The position numbers and the translations under genes are program-made. Positions 17,447-26,873 of a stretch of DNA of 38,600 nucleotides are shown one piece after another. Every line of letters begins with the position of its first letter. The stretch's first letter is position 1. The notes under the pieces are model-generated. The model ran no database searches and had not been told where the DNA came from. It saw nothing but the letters and a program-made list of their open reading frames with translations. The DNA comes from Candidatus Nanopelagicales bacterium (GTDB taxonomy: Bacteria; Actinomycetota; Actinomycetes; S36-B12), in contig SHUQ01000007.1 of NCBI GenBank assembly GCA_009694585.1, positions 1 through 38,600 of the forward strand, read 5' to 3'.

Positions 17447-18057
17447 GTTCGCGACCGTTGGGCCCTTGGGACGAAACCGAGATCGATTTCTCCGACGGCA
17501 TTGAAAGGCTAGATCTTGGCGGGTTGCTGGTTAAAGCGACCCCGGGTGTCGATGTTCAAGTGCAAGCAGATGAGGCAACTGGCGTGGTGACGCAATTGAC
17601 CTTTGCACAATCAGGAGCCGCGGTTCAAGTGCAGCCTTATGCGGCCCCCAAATCTGGCGGAATGTGGAACGACGTCCGCGGTCAGATCAAAAGTTCGATC
17701 ACCAAGGCCGGTGGTCTGGTCGAGGAAGTCACCGGACCATTTGGCATTGAATTGCAGACGCAGGTAACCGGCGCTGACGGCAAAATGCAGCCAGCGCGAT
17801 TCGCCGGTATTGAAGGTCCGCGGTGGTTCGTGCGTGCGGTTTTCCTTGGTGCCGCTGCGAAGACGGGGGAGCAGTCTGCCATCTTCGAAGGTGTGGTTCG
17901 TGATCTAGTAGTGGTCCGTGGGGGCGAAGCAATGGCCGTTGGCTCGCCCATCCCGATGAAACTCCCGAATGCACCTGCACCCCCTCAAATTCTGCCTGAT
18001 GGTCGTCCCGTCTTGGCCCCATTTGTGCGTGGCCCGGAGTTGACCGAAACTCGATAA
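17443..18057 (+). CDS. DUF3710 family protein
   Basis: A 204-residue actinobacterial protein of unknown function, always near dut. Signatures: GPWDETEI near the start, RLDLGGLLV, WNDVRGQI, GPFGIELQTQV and GPRWFVRAVFLGAAA, then RDLVVVRGGEAMAVGSPIPMKLP. No transmembrane segments are seen. ATG 17443 overlaps the dut stop (ATGA), indicating translational coupling. Length and motif order are normal, so no sign of the internal deletions found in tdk and sepH. Confidence 0.92.
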   Translation: MSSRPLGPWDETEIDFSDGIERLDLGGLLVKATPGVDVQVQADEATGVVTQLTFAQSGAAVQVQPYAAPKSGGMWNDVRGQIKSSITKAGGLVEEVTGPFGIELQTQVTGADGKMQPARFAGIEGPRWFVRAVFLGAAAKTGEQSAIFEGVVRDLVVVRGGEAMAVGSPIPMKLPNAPAPPQILPDGRPVLAPFVRGPELTETR

Positions 18058-18093
18058 AGCGCGGTCAATGTGCGTCTAGGCCCGCCCTACGGC

Positions 18094-18099
18094 TAATCT
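18094..18099 (+). promoter_or_regulatory. -10 hexamer TAATCT, 6 nt before OB-fold gene GTG (leaderless candidate)
   Basis: TAATCT, then GTTCAA, then GTG 18106. It suggests that the OB-fold/DUF3159 pair has its own promoter, separate from the dut operon that ends at 18057. Confidence 0.65.
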
Positions 18100-18105
18100 G
18101 TTCAA

Positions 18106-18471
18106 GTGAGCAAGATTGCAGAGCGTTGGCGCACCTGGACTCGCAGCCAATCCGATGTCGAAGCTGCCGAACTCCAAGAGGAGATGCACGATGTTGGTGT
18201 CGTGCCAATCCGAACATGTGAGCACGGGGCCTTGGTTTCGGTTACAGGCACCGTTCGGGTGATTACGTTTCGCCCTAAGTCGACAACACCGGCATTGGAA
18301 ATTGAGTTATATGATGGCTCGGGGTGTGTCAACGTCATCTGGCTTGGACGTCGCCGTATACCTGGGATCGAGACCGGGCGCCGCATGGTGGTCACGGGCC
18401 GATTGACTTGTTCGCCAAGGGTCAAGGTCATCTATAACCCCCGCTATCAACTACTTCCGACGGCGGGTTAA
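18106..18471 (+). CDS. OB-fold nucleic-acid-binding domain protein
   Basis: A 121-residue single OB-fold protein, widespread in actinobacteria between DUF3710 and DUF3159. Visible strands: GALVSVTGTVRVITFRP, LEIELYDGSGCVNVIWLG and RRMVVTGRLTC, the beta-barrel pattern of a tRNA-anticodon-like or RecG-wedge-like OB fold. The N-terminus WRTWTRSQSDVEAAELQEE is a charged helix. It probably binds single-stranded nucleic acid, but the role is unknown. Its TAA shares one base with the ATG of DUF3159 (TAATG), so the two are coupled. Confidence 0.86.
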   Translation: MSKIAERWRTWTRSQSDVEAAELQEEMHDVGVVPIRTCEHGALVSVTGTVRVITFRPKSTTPALEIELYDGSGCVNVIWLGRRRIPGIETGRRMVVTGRLTCSPRVKVIYNPRYQLLPTAG

Positions 18472-19145
18472 TGGTGAGCGAGCAAAACGAATCAACGCCG
18501 ATTGAGTACGAGACCAAGGCCGATGTGCGCGCGGAGACTGTGCTGCTTGAGCGGGCTATTGGCGGCTGGCGCGGCATTATCGACTCAGGCGTACCAACCG
18601 CGGTTTTCGTTGTCGGATATCTCGTCACTGGTCAAAATCTGGGTTGGTCGGTCGGCGTAGCCGTGGTGGCGGGTCTGCTAATTGCGCTTTGGCGCATAGT
18701 GCGCCGGGAACCACTACAACAGGTACTGGCGGGCTTTGCCGGGGTATTGATCTCGGCGCTGGTGGCAAAGTGGACCGGCCGGCCAGAGGCATATTTTCTC
18801 CCGGGCTTCCTACAAAATTTGGCATACGGATCAGCATTTCTTATTTCGATTGTCATCGGCTGGCCGCTACTTGGTGTGGTTTTGGGCTACTTCACGGGCG
18901 ATGGCACCGCGTGGCGACATGATCGCCCGCTCCGGAGGATTTATGCAGCAGCTTCGTGGATCTGGGTGGCTTTGTTCTTCGGGCGCCTTGCCGTGCAGGT
19001 ACCTCTCTATTTGCTGGGTGCGGTGGGCGCCTTAGGGGTGGTGAAGATCTTGATGGGGATCCCGCTGTATATCGCTGCCGCCTACTTTACCTATCGGCTA
19101 CTTGGGCCAATTTGGGCCAAGAAGCGCGCTTCCAAAAGCAACTAG
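18471..19145 (+). CDS. DUF3159 membrane protein
   Basis: A 224-residue polytopic membrane protein of unknown function. After a polar N-terminus there are about six hydrophobic helices, including VPTAVFVVGYLVTG, WSVGVAVVAGLLIALWRIV and YGSAFLISIVIGWPLLGVVLGY. Family marks are RAIGGWRGIIDSGVPTAVF, GRPEAYFLPGFLQN and RRIYAAASWIWVALFFGRL. It is translationally coupled to the OB-fold gene and convergent with the CeoC gene, with 6 bp between the stop codons. Confidence 0.9.
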   Translation: MVSEQNESTPIEYETKADVRAETVLLERAIGGWRGIIDSGVPTAVFVVGYLVTGQNLGWSVGVAVVAGLLIALWRIVRREPLQQVLAGFAGVLISALVAKWTGRPEAYFLPGFLQNLAYGSAFLISIVIGWPLLGVVLGYFTGDGTAWRHDRPLRRIYAAASWIWVALFFGRLAVQVPLYLLGAVGALGVVKILMGIPLYIAAAYFTYRLLGPIWAKKRASKSN

Positions 19146-19151
19146 TGCCCG

Positions 19152-19820
19152 TTAGGCCATGCGGGCGTGCCCAAGCATGCTTTGTAATGCGGCTTCCTGA
19201 TCAGGTGCGGTCACAAAAAGTAGTTCGTCGCCGGCATCAAGTGGGTCGTCGGCAGTTGGTGCAAATACCCGTGAACCGCGCACGATCGCAACTAGCGCCG
19301 TGTCGGTGGGCCAAGCTTGATCCCCGACCCGCTTGCCGACTACTGGTGAATCCGATGACAAAGTTAGCTCAACAAGATCGGCATTACCTTGGCGGAAACT
19401 GAATAATCGCACTAAGTCTCCAACACTGACGGCTTCGTCCACTAACGCGACCAGCATGCGTGGAGTTGAAACTGCTACGTCAACCCCCCAAGACTCATCG
19501 AACATCCATTCATTCTTTGGATGGTTGACCCTTGCGATCACGCGAGGCACGCCGTACTCGGTCTTGGCCAAGAGTGACACCACCAGATTTACTTTATCGT
19601 CACCTGTTGCTGCCACAACTACCTGACACTCGGACAAATTTGCATTATCAAGTGCAGAGACTTCGCAGGCATCGGCGAGAAGAAACTCCGCCCCGTCGAC
19701 TGACCCTGGCCTTGCAGCCGCCGGATCCCGATCGATTAGCAACACCGAATGTCCGCGACCAAGGAGTTCTTTGGCAATGGACCGCCCAACTTTGCCGGAG
19801 CCGGCGATTGCAATCTTCAT
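19152..19820 (-). CDS. ceoC: TrkA-family potassium uptake regulator (CeoC-like, RCK)
   Basis: RCK protein that binds NAD(H) or nucleotide and controls K+ transport. 222 residues. The RCK_N Rossmann domain starts MKIAIAGSGKVGRSIAKEL and has LIDRDP and VVAATGDDKVNLVVSLLAK. The RCK_C domain follows with VVGKRVGDQAWPTDTALVAIVRGSRVFAPTADD and DELLFVTA. ATG 19820 overlaps the stop of the upstream partner by 4 bp (ATGA). The two paralogues are known as CeoB/CeoC in mycobacteria. Divergence from a KimA-like K+ transporter supports the role. Confidence 0.9.
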   Translation of the reverse strand: MKIAIAGSGKVGRSIAKELLGRGHSVLLIDRDPAAARPGSVDGAEFLLADACEVSALDNANLSECQVVVAATGDDKVNLVVSLLAKTEYGVPRVIARVNHPKNEWMFDESWGVDVAVSTPRMLVALVDEAVSVGDLVRLFSFRQGNADLVELTLSSDSPVVGKRVGDQAWPTDTALVAIVRGSRVFAPTADDPLDAGDELLFVTAPDQEAALQSMLGHARMA

Positions 19821-20482
19821 GACGAGTCTCCAGGGTGGGTTTCAAAAACGGATTCGACTTGTTCGCGGTTGGCTTCCAGATATAGGACATGGACTACATC
19901 ACCATCTTGAATGACCGTCTCCAAGTTTGGCAATAGGGGCGTACCGAACCTAGTGATGAAAGCGATGCGGGCGCCAGCTGCCTCTTCAAGTTCAGTTGTT
20001 CGGTGACCAGCCCAGCTGGTTCCAATATGAACTTCTGCTAGGGCCATCGCGCCACTTGCATCGCGATACTCCTCTTGCGCACCTAGCGGCAAAATCCCAC
20101 GCAGAATCTGGCCGGTCGTCCATGCCACCGTTGCCACCGTGGGGATACCCAGGCGCTGATAAACCTCGGCCCGCCGCGGGTCGTAAATGCGAGCGACAAC
20201 AAGTTCTATCCCGTAAGTTTCCCGGGCGACCCTGGCAGCCAAAATATTGCTGTTGTCTCCACTGCTTACGGCCGCAAAGGCACCGGCGCGATCGATACCT
20301 GCCAACTCCAAGGTTTCCCGGTCGAAGCCGATGCCGGTAACGGTCAGCCCGGCGAAATCAGCCGGTAGCCGATCAAAGGCTGACGTGTTTTGATCGACCA
20401 CCGCAACGCTGTGACCGAGTTGGCCCAGGCGCGCAGCAAGTAGAGAGCCGACGCGGCCACATCCCATGATTACTGCGTGCAC
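19817..20482 (-). CDS. ceoB: TrkA-family potassium uptake regulator (CeoB-like, RCK)
   Basis: Second RCK protein, 221 residues, probably assembling with its neighbour. RCK_N: HAVIMGCGRVGSLLAARL, VAVVDQN, FAAVSSGDNSNILAARVA, with the extra family segment VARIYDPRRAEVYQRLG. RCK_C: RTTELEEAAGARIAFITRFG and VIQDGDVVHVLYLEA. GTG 20482 is the first possible codon; a TACGGT -10 lies 7 nt upstream, favouring a leaderless start here over ATG 20467. It shares an 88-bp divergent region with the KimA-like gene, so the regulators and the transporter may be co-controlled. Confidence 0.9.
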   Translation of the reverse strand: MHAVIMGCGRVGSLLAARLGQLGHSVAVVDQNTSAFDRLPADFAGLTVTGIGFDRETLELAGIDRAGAFAAVSSGDNSNILAARVARETYGIELVVARIYDPRRAEVYQRLGIPTVATVAWTTGQILRGILPLGAQEEYRDASGAMALAEVHIGTSWAGHRTTELEEAAGARIAFITRFGTPLLPNLETVIQDGDVVHVLYLEANREQVESVFETHPGDSS

Positions 20483-20489
20483 GGCTCAA

Positions 20490-20495
20490 ACCGTA
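20490..20495 (-). promoter_or_regulatory. -10 hexamer TACGGT, 7 nt before ceoB GTG (leaderless candidate)
   Basis: TACGGT, then TTGAGCC, then GTG 20482 on the minus strand. Confidence 0.55.
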
Positions 20496-20570
20496 CACGC
20501 CCGACGGCGCCGACTCTCACCGCTGGCGAACTTGTTGCCCCGGGTGGGCGTAGCATCATCTGTCGTGCCT

Positions 20571-22502
20571 ATGTCTGATGGTGTCAAGCGGCTGATTTTT
20601 GGCCGTGCGCTGCGCAGTGACCGCCTCAGCGACTCCTTGTTACCCAAGCGCATCGCGCTGCCGGTTTTTGCCAGTGATGCCCTCTCCTCGAACGCCTATG
20701 CCACCCAGGAGATCTTGCTGGCGCTGTCATTAGGCGGTGCTTCTCTGTACGCCTTCGGTGGGTGGGTGGCGGCCGCTGTTGTCATCGTCTACTTCACGGT
20801 CGTGGCGTCGTATCGGCAAAATGTGCACGCCTACCCAAGTGGGGGTGGCGATTATGAAGTGGTATCAACCAACCTAGGGCAGAACTGGGGCATTTTTGTT
20901 AGCAGTGCACTGCTGATTGACTACGTACTGACCGTCGCTGTTTCAATTTCATCGGCCATAGCGAACCTAGGATCAACTATCCCGGCGATTGCCGAAAACA
21001 GTGTTTGGTATGCCGTCGGCGCCATCGTGGTGATCACCTTGCTGAACTTGCGGGGTATTCGCGAGTCAGGTTCACTATTTGCGATACCTACATACTTTTT
21101 CATGGGATCTATTTTCGTCATGATTGGTGTGGCAGTCTTCCGAATCGCAACCGGCTCGAGTCTTGAGGCGGAAAGTGCCAATTGGGAGGTAGTCCCAGAA
21201 GCGAGCTTTGCTGGCGCCGCATTGATCTTCTTAGTGGCTCGTTCATTTTCTTCGGGTACCACGGCTCTGACCGGAATAGAAGCTGTGTCCAACGGTGTGC
21301 CGTCCTTTCGTAAACCGAAGTCCAAAAATGCCGCAACGACGCTCTTGATGCTCGGCCTGATCTCTACAACGATGTTCGCCGGCATCACCTGGTTAGCGCT
21401 CAAGACCGGTGTTCAAGTTACTGAGTTTGATGTCGACTTAATCGGTTTGCCAACGGGACAATCCCAAAAGACTGTGATCGTCCAAGTCGCCAACGCGGTA
21501 TTCGGAAATTTCGAAATTGCGGTACTTGTGATTTCACTTGCGACGGCACTCATCTTGGCATTGGCTGCCAACACTGCTTTCAACGGATTTCCGGTTCTAG
21601 GTTCTATTCTTGCGCGTGACGGCTACCTGCCGCGACAATTGCACACCCGCGGTGACAGATTGGCGTTCAGTAACGGCATCTTGATGCTCGCCGGCTTAGC
21701 TATTGTGCTCGTGTTGATTTATCAGGCCAATGTCACGAACCTGATTCAGCTTTACATCATTGGCGTCTTTGTGTCTTTCACGCTTAGTCAACTCGGCATG
21801 ATTAAGCACTGGAATCGCCTTCTGGGCGTTGAAGTAGTGCCAGCTGAACGTCGCAGGATGTTGAGGTCCCGGGCGATTAATACATTGGGCTTCGCCATGA
21901 CGGGCACCGTCTTAGTTATCGTGCTGGTGACCAAGTTCACCAAGGGTGCCTGGATTGTCGTGGTGGCGATGCCAGTCATTTATCTGTTGATGCGAGCTAT
22001 CCGCCGGCACTACGACCGCGTAGCTGCCGAACTAGCGACTACCGACGAAGACAAAATTACGCTGCCGACGCGCGTCCATGCACTGGTTCTGGTCTCGAAG
22101 ATTCATAAACCCACATTGCGCGCCTTGGCATACGCGCGCGCCACCCGTCCTTCAGTGCTCGAAGCGATCACGGTAAATGTTGACGATGATTCCACAGGTG
22201 AGTTGGTCGCAGAATGGGAGCGCCGTGCAATACCGGTGACACTTAAAGTTCTCGATTCGCCGTATCGCGAAATCACGCGACCGATCATTGAGTATGTAAA
22301 ACGTCTGCGAACCGATAATCCAAATGACGTCGTCACTGTTTATGTTCCTGAATATGTGGTCGGCCACTGGTATGAACAGATTTTACATAATCAATCGGCT
22401 CTGCGTCTTAAGAGTCGGCTCCTCTTCATGCCAGGGGTAATGATGACAAGTGTTCCCTGGCAGTTAGATTCAAGTGAGCGTGTACTCGATCGTGATGCGT
22501 GA
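20571..22502 (+). CDS. APC-superfamily transporter, KimA-like K+ importer
   Basis: About 12 transmembrane helices plus a cytoplasmic C-terminal domain, 643 residues. It is usually annotated amino-acid permease, but the architecture matches KimA, the high-affinity K+/H+ symporter regulated by c-di-AMP. Counting from ATG 20571, Asp36, Tyr43 (SDALSSNAY), Asp117, Tyr118, Thr121, Ser125 (IDYVLTVAVS) and Thr230 (SSGTTALTG) fall at the residue numbers I recall for K+ binding in Bacillus KimA. The C-terminal part (LVLVSKIHKPTLRALAYARA ... VYVPEYVVGHWYEQILHNQ) is the USP-like domain. GTG 20565, with TAGCAT 8 nt upstream, is an alternative start. The track start at 20466 overlaps ceoB and is rejected. 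Confidence 0.88.
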   Translation: MSDGVKRLIFGRALRSDRLSDSLLPKRIALPVFASDALSSNAYATQEILLALSLGGASLYAFGGWVAAAVVIVYFTVVASYRQNVHAYPSGGGDYEVVSTNLGQNWGIFVSSALLIDYVLTVAVSISSAIANLGSTIPAIAENSVWYAVGAIVVITLLNLRGIRESGSLFAIPTYFFMGSIFVMIGVAVFRIATGSSLEAESANWEVVPEASFAGAALIFLVARSFSSGTTALTGIEAVSNGVPSFRKPKSKNAATTLLMLGLISTTMFAGITWLALKTGVQVTEFDVDLIGLPTGQSQKTVIVQVANAVFGNFEIAVLVISLATALILALAANTAFNGFPVLGSILARDGYLPRQLHTRGDRLAFSNGILMLAGLAIVLVLIYQANVTNLIQLYIIGVFVSFTLSQLGMIKHWNRLLGVEVVPAERRRMLRSRAINTLGFAMTGTVLVIVLVTKFTKGAWIVVVAMPVIYLLMRAIRRHYDRVAAELATTDEDKITLPTRVHALVLVSKIHKPTLRALAYARATRPSVLEAITVNVDDDSTGELVAEWERRAIPVTLKVLDSPYREITRPIIEYVKRLRTDNPNDVVTVYVPEYVVGHWYEQILHNQSALRLKSRLLFMPGVMMTSVPWQLDSSERVLDRDA

Positions 22503-23739
22503 ACCTGGTACCGACCGGCTGTTACCCCTCGCGGTTGGCGATGTACTTGAGGTAACCATCGGACAAGTGGCCCATGGGGGTCACTTCATTGCGCATGCGC
22601 ATGGGCGCACCCTTTTCGTACGTCATGCGATCACCGGCGAAACTGCAAGGGTTAAGATCACTGAAGTACGAGCCAAGATGGTGCGAGCGGATGCCATTGA
22701 AATTTTGGTGCCGAGTCCAGACCGGGTGAATGCCCCATGTGTTTTCGCCGGACCCGGATTGTGCGGTGGCTGCGATTTCCAGCATATTGCCCTGACTAGA
22801 CAGCGTGAGTTGAAGCAACAGGTGGTCCAAGATGCATTTCGGCGACATGCCGGCCTAGCCGATATCGAAATTCCGGTCGTGCCGGTGGCAGGGGATAACG
22901 ATGGGCTTGAATGGCGCACTCGGGTGCGCTGGGGTGTTGATAGATCAGGTAAAGCAGGGTTCCACATCTTTCGCAGCAGCGAGATTTTGCCGGTGACTAA
23001 GTGTGTGATTGCTACCCAAGGTCAAAATGCTGTCCTTGAGGATACCTATGGCGGGGCACAAGAGGTGCGCTCGGCTGAGGGATCTGATGGGACGGTAAGC
23101 ATCTGGGTTTCCGGTAGTGGAGCAACTGGCAGCAGATCCACTGGTGAGCGACGGGTAATTCAAGAAGTGCTAGGTCGCCGTTGGCAAGTAGATCCGGCGA
23201 GTTTCTGGCAAGGTCACGTTGGGGCACCGGGTGCCTTGGTGCAGGCAGTTCTTGATCTTGGGCGTCCGATAAGCGGGGAGACCTGGTGGGATCTTTATTC
23301 GGGGGTTGGGTTATTTAGCGGCTATCTCAGTGCGGCTGTTGGCCCCACCGGCAAGGTAGTAGCAGTTGAAGGGTCGGCGCGATCGGTGCGCGATGCCCGC
23401 CGCAACCTACATCGGGAGCGAAATATCGAATTAGTTGAAAGGGAAATGGGGAATTGGCTCGGTGCGCCTTCCGAGCCCGGTGCAGTGTCGGGGATAGTTC
23501 TCGACCCGCCGCGTACCGGGGCCGGGCCATTGGTGGCCGCGCAGATCGCCGCCCAAAAACCGCGGGTGGTGGTTTATGTGGCTTGTGATCCGGTCGCCCT
23601 CGCTCGCGATGTGGCTATCTTCGCCAACTTCGGCTACCGGTTGGGTCCGGCCTTGGCTTTTGATAATTTTCCGATGACCCACCACGTAGAAGTGGTTGCG
23701 ACCCTGGTGCCCATCAAGGGCCTCGATCCGATATCTTGA
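22495..23739 (+). CDS. TrmA/RlmD-type class I RNA (uracil-5-)-methyltransferase
   Basis: Methylates uracil C5 in tRNA or rRNA using S-adenosylmethionine. 414 residues from ATG 22495. An N-terminal TRAM/OB domain ([18 protein letters not shown]) is followed by an iron-sulfur type motif [17 protein letters not shown]. The catalytic domain has [16 protein letters not shown] (SAM site), [11 protein letters not shown] and the nucleophile Cys in [15 protein letters not shown]. Which RNA is the target cannot be told. The start overlaps the transporter's stop by 8 bp, implying coupling; GTG 22474 in the track is a longer option. The stop lies inside the acnA palindrome. Confidence 0.9.
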   Translation: MREPGTDRLLPLAVGDVLEVTIGQVAHGGHFIAHAHGRTLFVRHAITGETARVKITEVRAKMVRADAIEILVPSPDRVNAPCVFAGPGLCGGCDFQHIALTRQRELKQQVVQDAFRRHAGLADIEIPVVPVAGDNDGLEWRTRVRWGVDRSGKAGFHIFRSSEILPVTKCVIATQGQNAVLEDTYGGAQEVRSAEGSDGTVSIWVSGSGATGSRSTGERRVIQEVLGRRWQVDPASFWQGHVGAPGALVQAVLDLGRPISGETWWDLYSGVGLFSGYLSAAVGPTGKVVAVEGSARSVRDARRNLHRERNIELVEREMGNWLGAPSEPGAVSGIVLDPPRTGAGPLVAAQIAAQKPRVVVYVACDPVALARDVAIFANFGYRLGPALAFDNFPMTHHVEVVATLVPIKGLDPIS

Positions 23740-23749
23740 CGTCAAGATA
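23732..23749. promoter_or_regulatory. 18-bp perfect palindrome, candidate acnA operator
   Basis: TATCTTGACGTCAAGATA is a perfect inverted repeat, 17 nt before the acnA GTG and covering the TrmA-like stop codon. Its first half TATCTT also fits a TANNNT -10, which would put transcription start near 23744, ahead of the GGAGG Shine-Dalgarno. A dimeric repressor bound here would block the promoter. AcnR (TetR family) regulates acn in corynebacteria, but its reported operator looks different as I recall, so the binder is unassigned. Confidence 0.75.
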
Positions 23750-23765
23750 CCTTTCGGAGGCACAA

Positions 23766-26423
23766 GTGAGCAGCATAAATAGTTTCGGCGCCCAACGATT
23801 CTTGACCGTAGCGGGGCAGCAATACGAAATCTTCGGAATTGAGGCCGTACCCGGGTCTCAAAAACTGCCATTTACCCACAAGGTGCTTCTTGAGAATCTG
23901 CTCAGGACCGAAGATGGTGCCAATGTCACCGCGGAAGCAATAAGGACACTTGGCGCGTGGGATCATTCCGCTGAACCCAGCCAGGAGATTTCATTTACGC
24001 CGGCGCGAGTAATTATGCAAGATTTCACCGGAGTTCCCGTGGTCGTAGATCTAGCGACAATGCGTGAGGCGGTTGCTGAACTGGGCGGGGACCCATCGCG
24101 TATCGAGCCACTTGCTCCGGCCGAGATGGTAATTGACCACTCGGTGATTGCTGATTATTTCGCGGTGCCGGATGCGCAGTCGCTTAACGTCGAGCTGGAG
24201 TATGAGCGCAATCGTGAGCGCTACCAGTTCCTGCGTTGGGGTCAAGGTGCGTTCGAGGAGTTAAAGGTGGTGCCGCCTGGCACCGGGATCGTCCATCAAG
24301 TCAATATTGAATATCTCGCGCACGTGGTGATGGCGCGGGGTGGCCAGGCCTACCCGGATACCGTCGTTGGCACCGATTCGCACACCACGATGGTCAATGG
24401 GCTCGGTGTTCTCGGCTGGGGAGTCGGGGGGATTGAGGCTGAGGCGGCCATGCTCGGCCAGCCGGTGTCCATGTTGATCCCGCGAGTTGTTGGGTTCAAG
24501 TTGCGCGGTGAACTCCCGCAGGGCACCACCGCTACCGATCTAGTGCTAACGATCACACAGATGCTACGGGTGCACGGGGTGGTCGGAAAGTTCGTTGAAT
24601 TTTATGGTGACGGTGTTAGTTCAGTACCACTTGCCAATCGCGCGACGATTGGCAATATGAGCCCGGAGTATGGCAGTACGGCTGCTATCTTCCCGATCGA
24701 TGAGATGACCATGGATTACCTTCGCCTAACTGGTCGCTCTGACGAGCAGTGCGCACTAGTCGAGGCCTATTCAAAAGCCCAAGGTCTTTGGCACGACCCG
24801 AATAATGAGCCCAATTACTCCGAATTCATCGAACTCGACCTCGCTAACGTGGTTCCGAGTTTGGCCGGGCCCAAGCGCCCGCAGGACCGCGTGCCGCTAA
24901 GTGACTCGAAAGCGATGTTCGGCGTGGCCCTAGGTGACTACACGCGCACCCCTGACACCACCGTGAATCTATGTATTGCGGGTGAGCCGGTAGAGATCGG
25001 GCACGGCGCAGTCGTGATAGCCGCAATCACTTCTTGTACCAATACTTCAAATCCATCAGTAATGATCGCCGCGGGCCTATTAGCAAAGAACGCCGTCGAG
25101 CGCGGTTTGCAACGCAAGCCCTGGGTGAAAACCACACTCGCGCCGGGCTCGAAAGTCGTGACCGACTACTACGATAAGGCCGGGCTTACCCCCTACCTAA
25201 ATAAGTTGGGTTTTGACACGGTTGGTTACGGATGCACCACCTGTATCGGTAACTCCGGCCCGTTGATACCTGAAGTTAGCGTGGCGATTAACGAACACGA
25301 TCTTGCGGTAACGTCGGTGCTGAGCGGGAACCGTAATTTTGAAGGTCGGATCAACCCGGATGTGAAGATGAACTACCTCGCATCTCCGCCGCTGGTGGTG
25401 GCGTACGCGATCGCCGGGACCATGGATATCGACTTGCAAAACGATGCACTCGGTTTCGATTTGGGGGGGAAACCCGTTTATCTTACGGATATCTGGCCGA
25501 GTTCGACCGAAGTGCAGCAGGTGGTCGATGATTCAATCGACGCACAGATGTTTGCGAACCGATACTCAAATGTCTTCGAAGGCGACGAGAATTGGCGCGC
25601 ACTTACTACTCCAAGTGGCGACGTATTTCAGTGGGATCCACAAAGTACCTACGTGCGCAAGCCTCCATATTTTGACGGAGTGCAGCGCGAGCCAAGCCCG
25701 GTGATGGATATCACCGGTGCGCGGGTACTCCTCAAGCTGGGGGATTCGGTTACAACAGATCACATATCGCCGGCGGGATCCATCAAAGCCGACAGCCCGG
25801 CAGGGATTTATCTGAACGAGCACGGGGTCGAGCGAGCGGATTTCAACTCTTATGGTTCCCGGCGCGGTAACCATGAGGTAATGATTCGCGGCACGTTTGC
25901 GAATATCAGATTACGAAACTTGATGCTCCACGACATCGAAGGTGGGTACACCATCGATTTCACAACTCCAGATGATGCAATTGTGTCGGTATACGACGCG
26001 GCGATGGCGTATGCGCAGCATCACACCCCCCTGGTCATTTTGGCTGGCAAAGAGTACGGATCTGGATCTAGTCGTGACTGGGCGGCCAAGGGCACCGCTT
26101 TATTGGGTGTACGTGCGGTGGTAGCTGAGTCCTACGAGCGCATCCATCGCTCGAATCTAATTGGTATGGGGGTGTTGCCATTGCAGTTCGTAGTTGGCAT
26201 GAGTGCAACTAGTCTTGGGCTGCAAGGTGACGAGGTCTTCACGATCCACGGCATCACAGAACTCAATGATGGCGTAACCCCTGCCCAAGTAGATGTCGAG
26301 GCGGTGGCCGCGGATGGGCGTACGGTGGAATTCGCTGCGTTGGTGCGAATCGATACCCCAGGTGAGGCCGACTACTACCGGCATGGTGGTATTTTGCAAT
26401 ACGTTCTTCGTTCGCTCTTATGA
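23766..26423 (+). CDS. acnA: Aconitate hydratase
   Basis: TCA-cycle enzyme that interconverts citrate and isocitrate; belongs to the AcnA/IRP1 type. 885 residues. 4Fe-4S cysteines are seen in [14 protein letters not shown] and [13 protein letters not shown]. Other marks: [62 protein letters not shown] and [15 protein letters not shown] in the swivelling domain. GTG 23766 has a strong GGAGG Shine-Dalgarno, and the protein then begins [14 protein letters not shown], as the family does; the track start at 23736 lies inside the palindrome and is rejected. It is followed by a coupled small gene (ATGA overlap). Confidence 0.97.
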   Translation: MSSINSFGAQRFLTVAGQQYEIFGIEAVPGSQKLPFTHKVLLENLLRTEDGANVTAEAIRTLGAWDHSAEPSQEISFTPARVIMQDFTGVPVVVDLATMREAVAELGGDPSRIEPLAPAEMVIDHSVIADYFAVPDAQSLNVELEYERNRERYQFLRWGQGAFEELKVVPPGTGIVHQVNIEYLAHVVMARGGQAYPDTVVGTDSHTTMVNGLGVLGWGVGGIEAEAAMLGQPVSMLIPRVVGFKLRGELPQGTTATDLVLTITQMLRVHGVVGKFVEFYGDGVSSVPLANRATIGNMSPEYGSTAAIFPIDEMTMDYLRLTGRSDEQCALVEAYSKAQGLWHDPNNEPNYSEFIELDLANVVPSLAGPKRPQDRVPLSDSKAMFGVALGDYTRTPDTTVNLCIAGEPVEIGHGAVVIAAITSCTNTSNPSVMIAAGLLAKNAVERGLQRKPWVKTTLAPGSKVVTDYYDKAGLTPYLNKLGFDTVGYGCTTCIGNSGPLIPEVSVAINEHDLAVTSVLSGNRNFEGRINPDVKMNYLASPPLVVAYAIAGTMDIDLQNDALGFDLGGKPVYLTDIWPSSTEVQQVVDDSIDAQMFANRYSNVFEGDENWRALTTPSGDVFQWDPQSTYVRKPPYFDGVQREPSPVMDITGARVLLKLGDSVTTDHISPAGSIKADSPAGIYLNEHGVERADFNSYGSRRGNHEVMIRGTFANIRLRNLMLHDIEGGYTIDFTTPDDAIVSVYDAAMAYAQHHTPLVILAGKEYGSGSSRDWAAKGTALLGVRAVVAESYERIHRSNLIGMGVLPLQFVVGMSATSLGLQGDEVFTIHGITELNDGVTPAQVDVEAVAADGRTVEFAALVRIDTPGEADYYRHGGILQYVLRSLL

Positions 26424-26803
26424 TCAAAGATGACCGGACGCCGCCGGGTTGGCCCAGAGGGTTACCACCACCGGGCACGAGTGAGTTTGCAGATCGGGTG
26501 GTGCCTTGGCTATTGGATCAGGGCCCACAGGAGCTACGCTCCTCAGCCTTGCGCACCCTTCCGCTGGCTTTAGTACGTTATCTAGTGCATTACACCGAAG
26601 GGGGCCTTAACGGTGCGAGAAGGGCATATGGGCAAGCTCGCGTGGAGTTGAGCCAGAGCTTGACCCCGGCTGAGGTCGTGCTCGCCCAGCAAGTGTTTGA
26701 AGCCCAAGGGGCCCGATTCTTACAAATGCAACGCGAATTGGGTCTGGTAGAGATGGCGTTGACAAGGTGGCCGCTGGTTACTCCCTGGTCGGACGACGAG
26801 TGA
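26420..26803 (+). CDS. Conserved actinobacterial hypothetical protein, coupled to acnA
   Basis: A 127-residue soluble protein of unknown function. Similar short proteins occur near dxs or acnA in other actinobacteria (recalled, not searched). The N-terminus is Pro-rich ([14 protein letters not shown]), followed by an all-helical part: [48 protein letters not shown] and a C-terminal amphipathic helix [18 protein letters not shown]. No catalytic motif is seen. ATG 26420 overlaps the acnA stop (ATGA), so it is translated from the acnA message, suggesting a link to aconitase or shared control. Confidence 0.82.
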   Translation: MIKDDRTPPGWPRGLPPPGTSEFADRVVPWLLDQGPQELRSSALRTLPLALVRYLVHYTEGGLNGARRAYGQARVELSQSLTPAEVVLAQQVFEAQGARFLQMQRELGLVEMALTRWPLVTPWSDDE

Positions 26804-26873
26804 GAATTGGTCTTTGGCCGTACAATGACGGGGTTGATCAATGGGTGCAGTTTTGAAGGATTGAGAGCACGCG

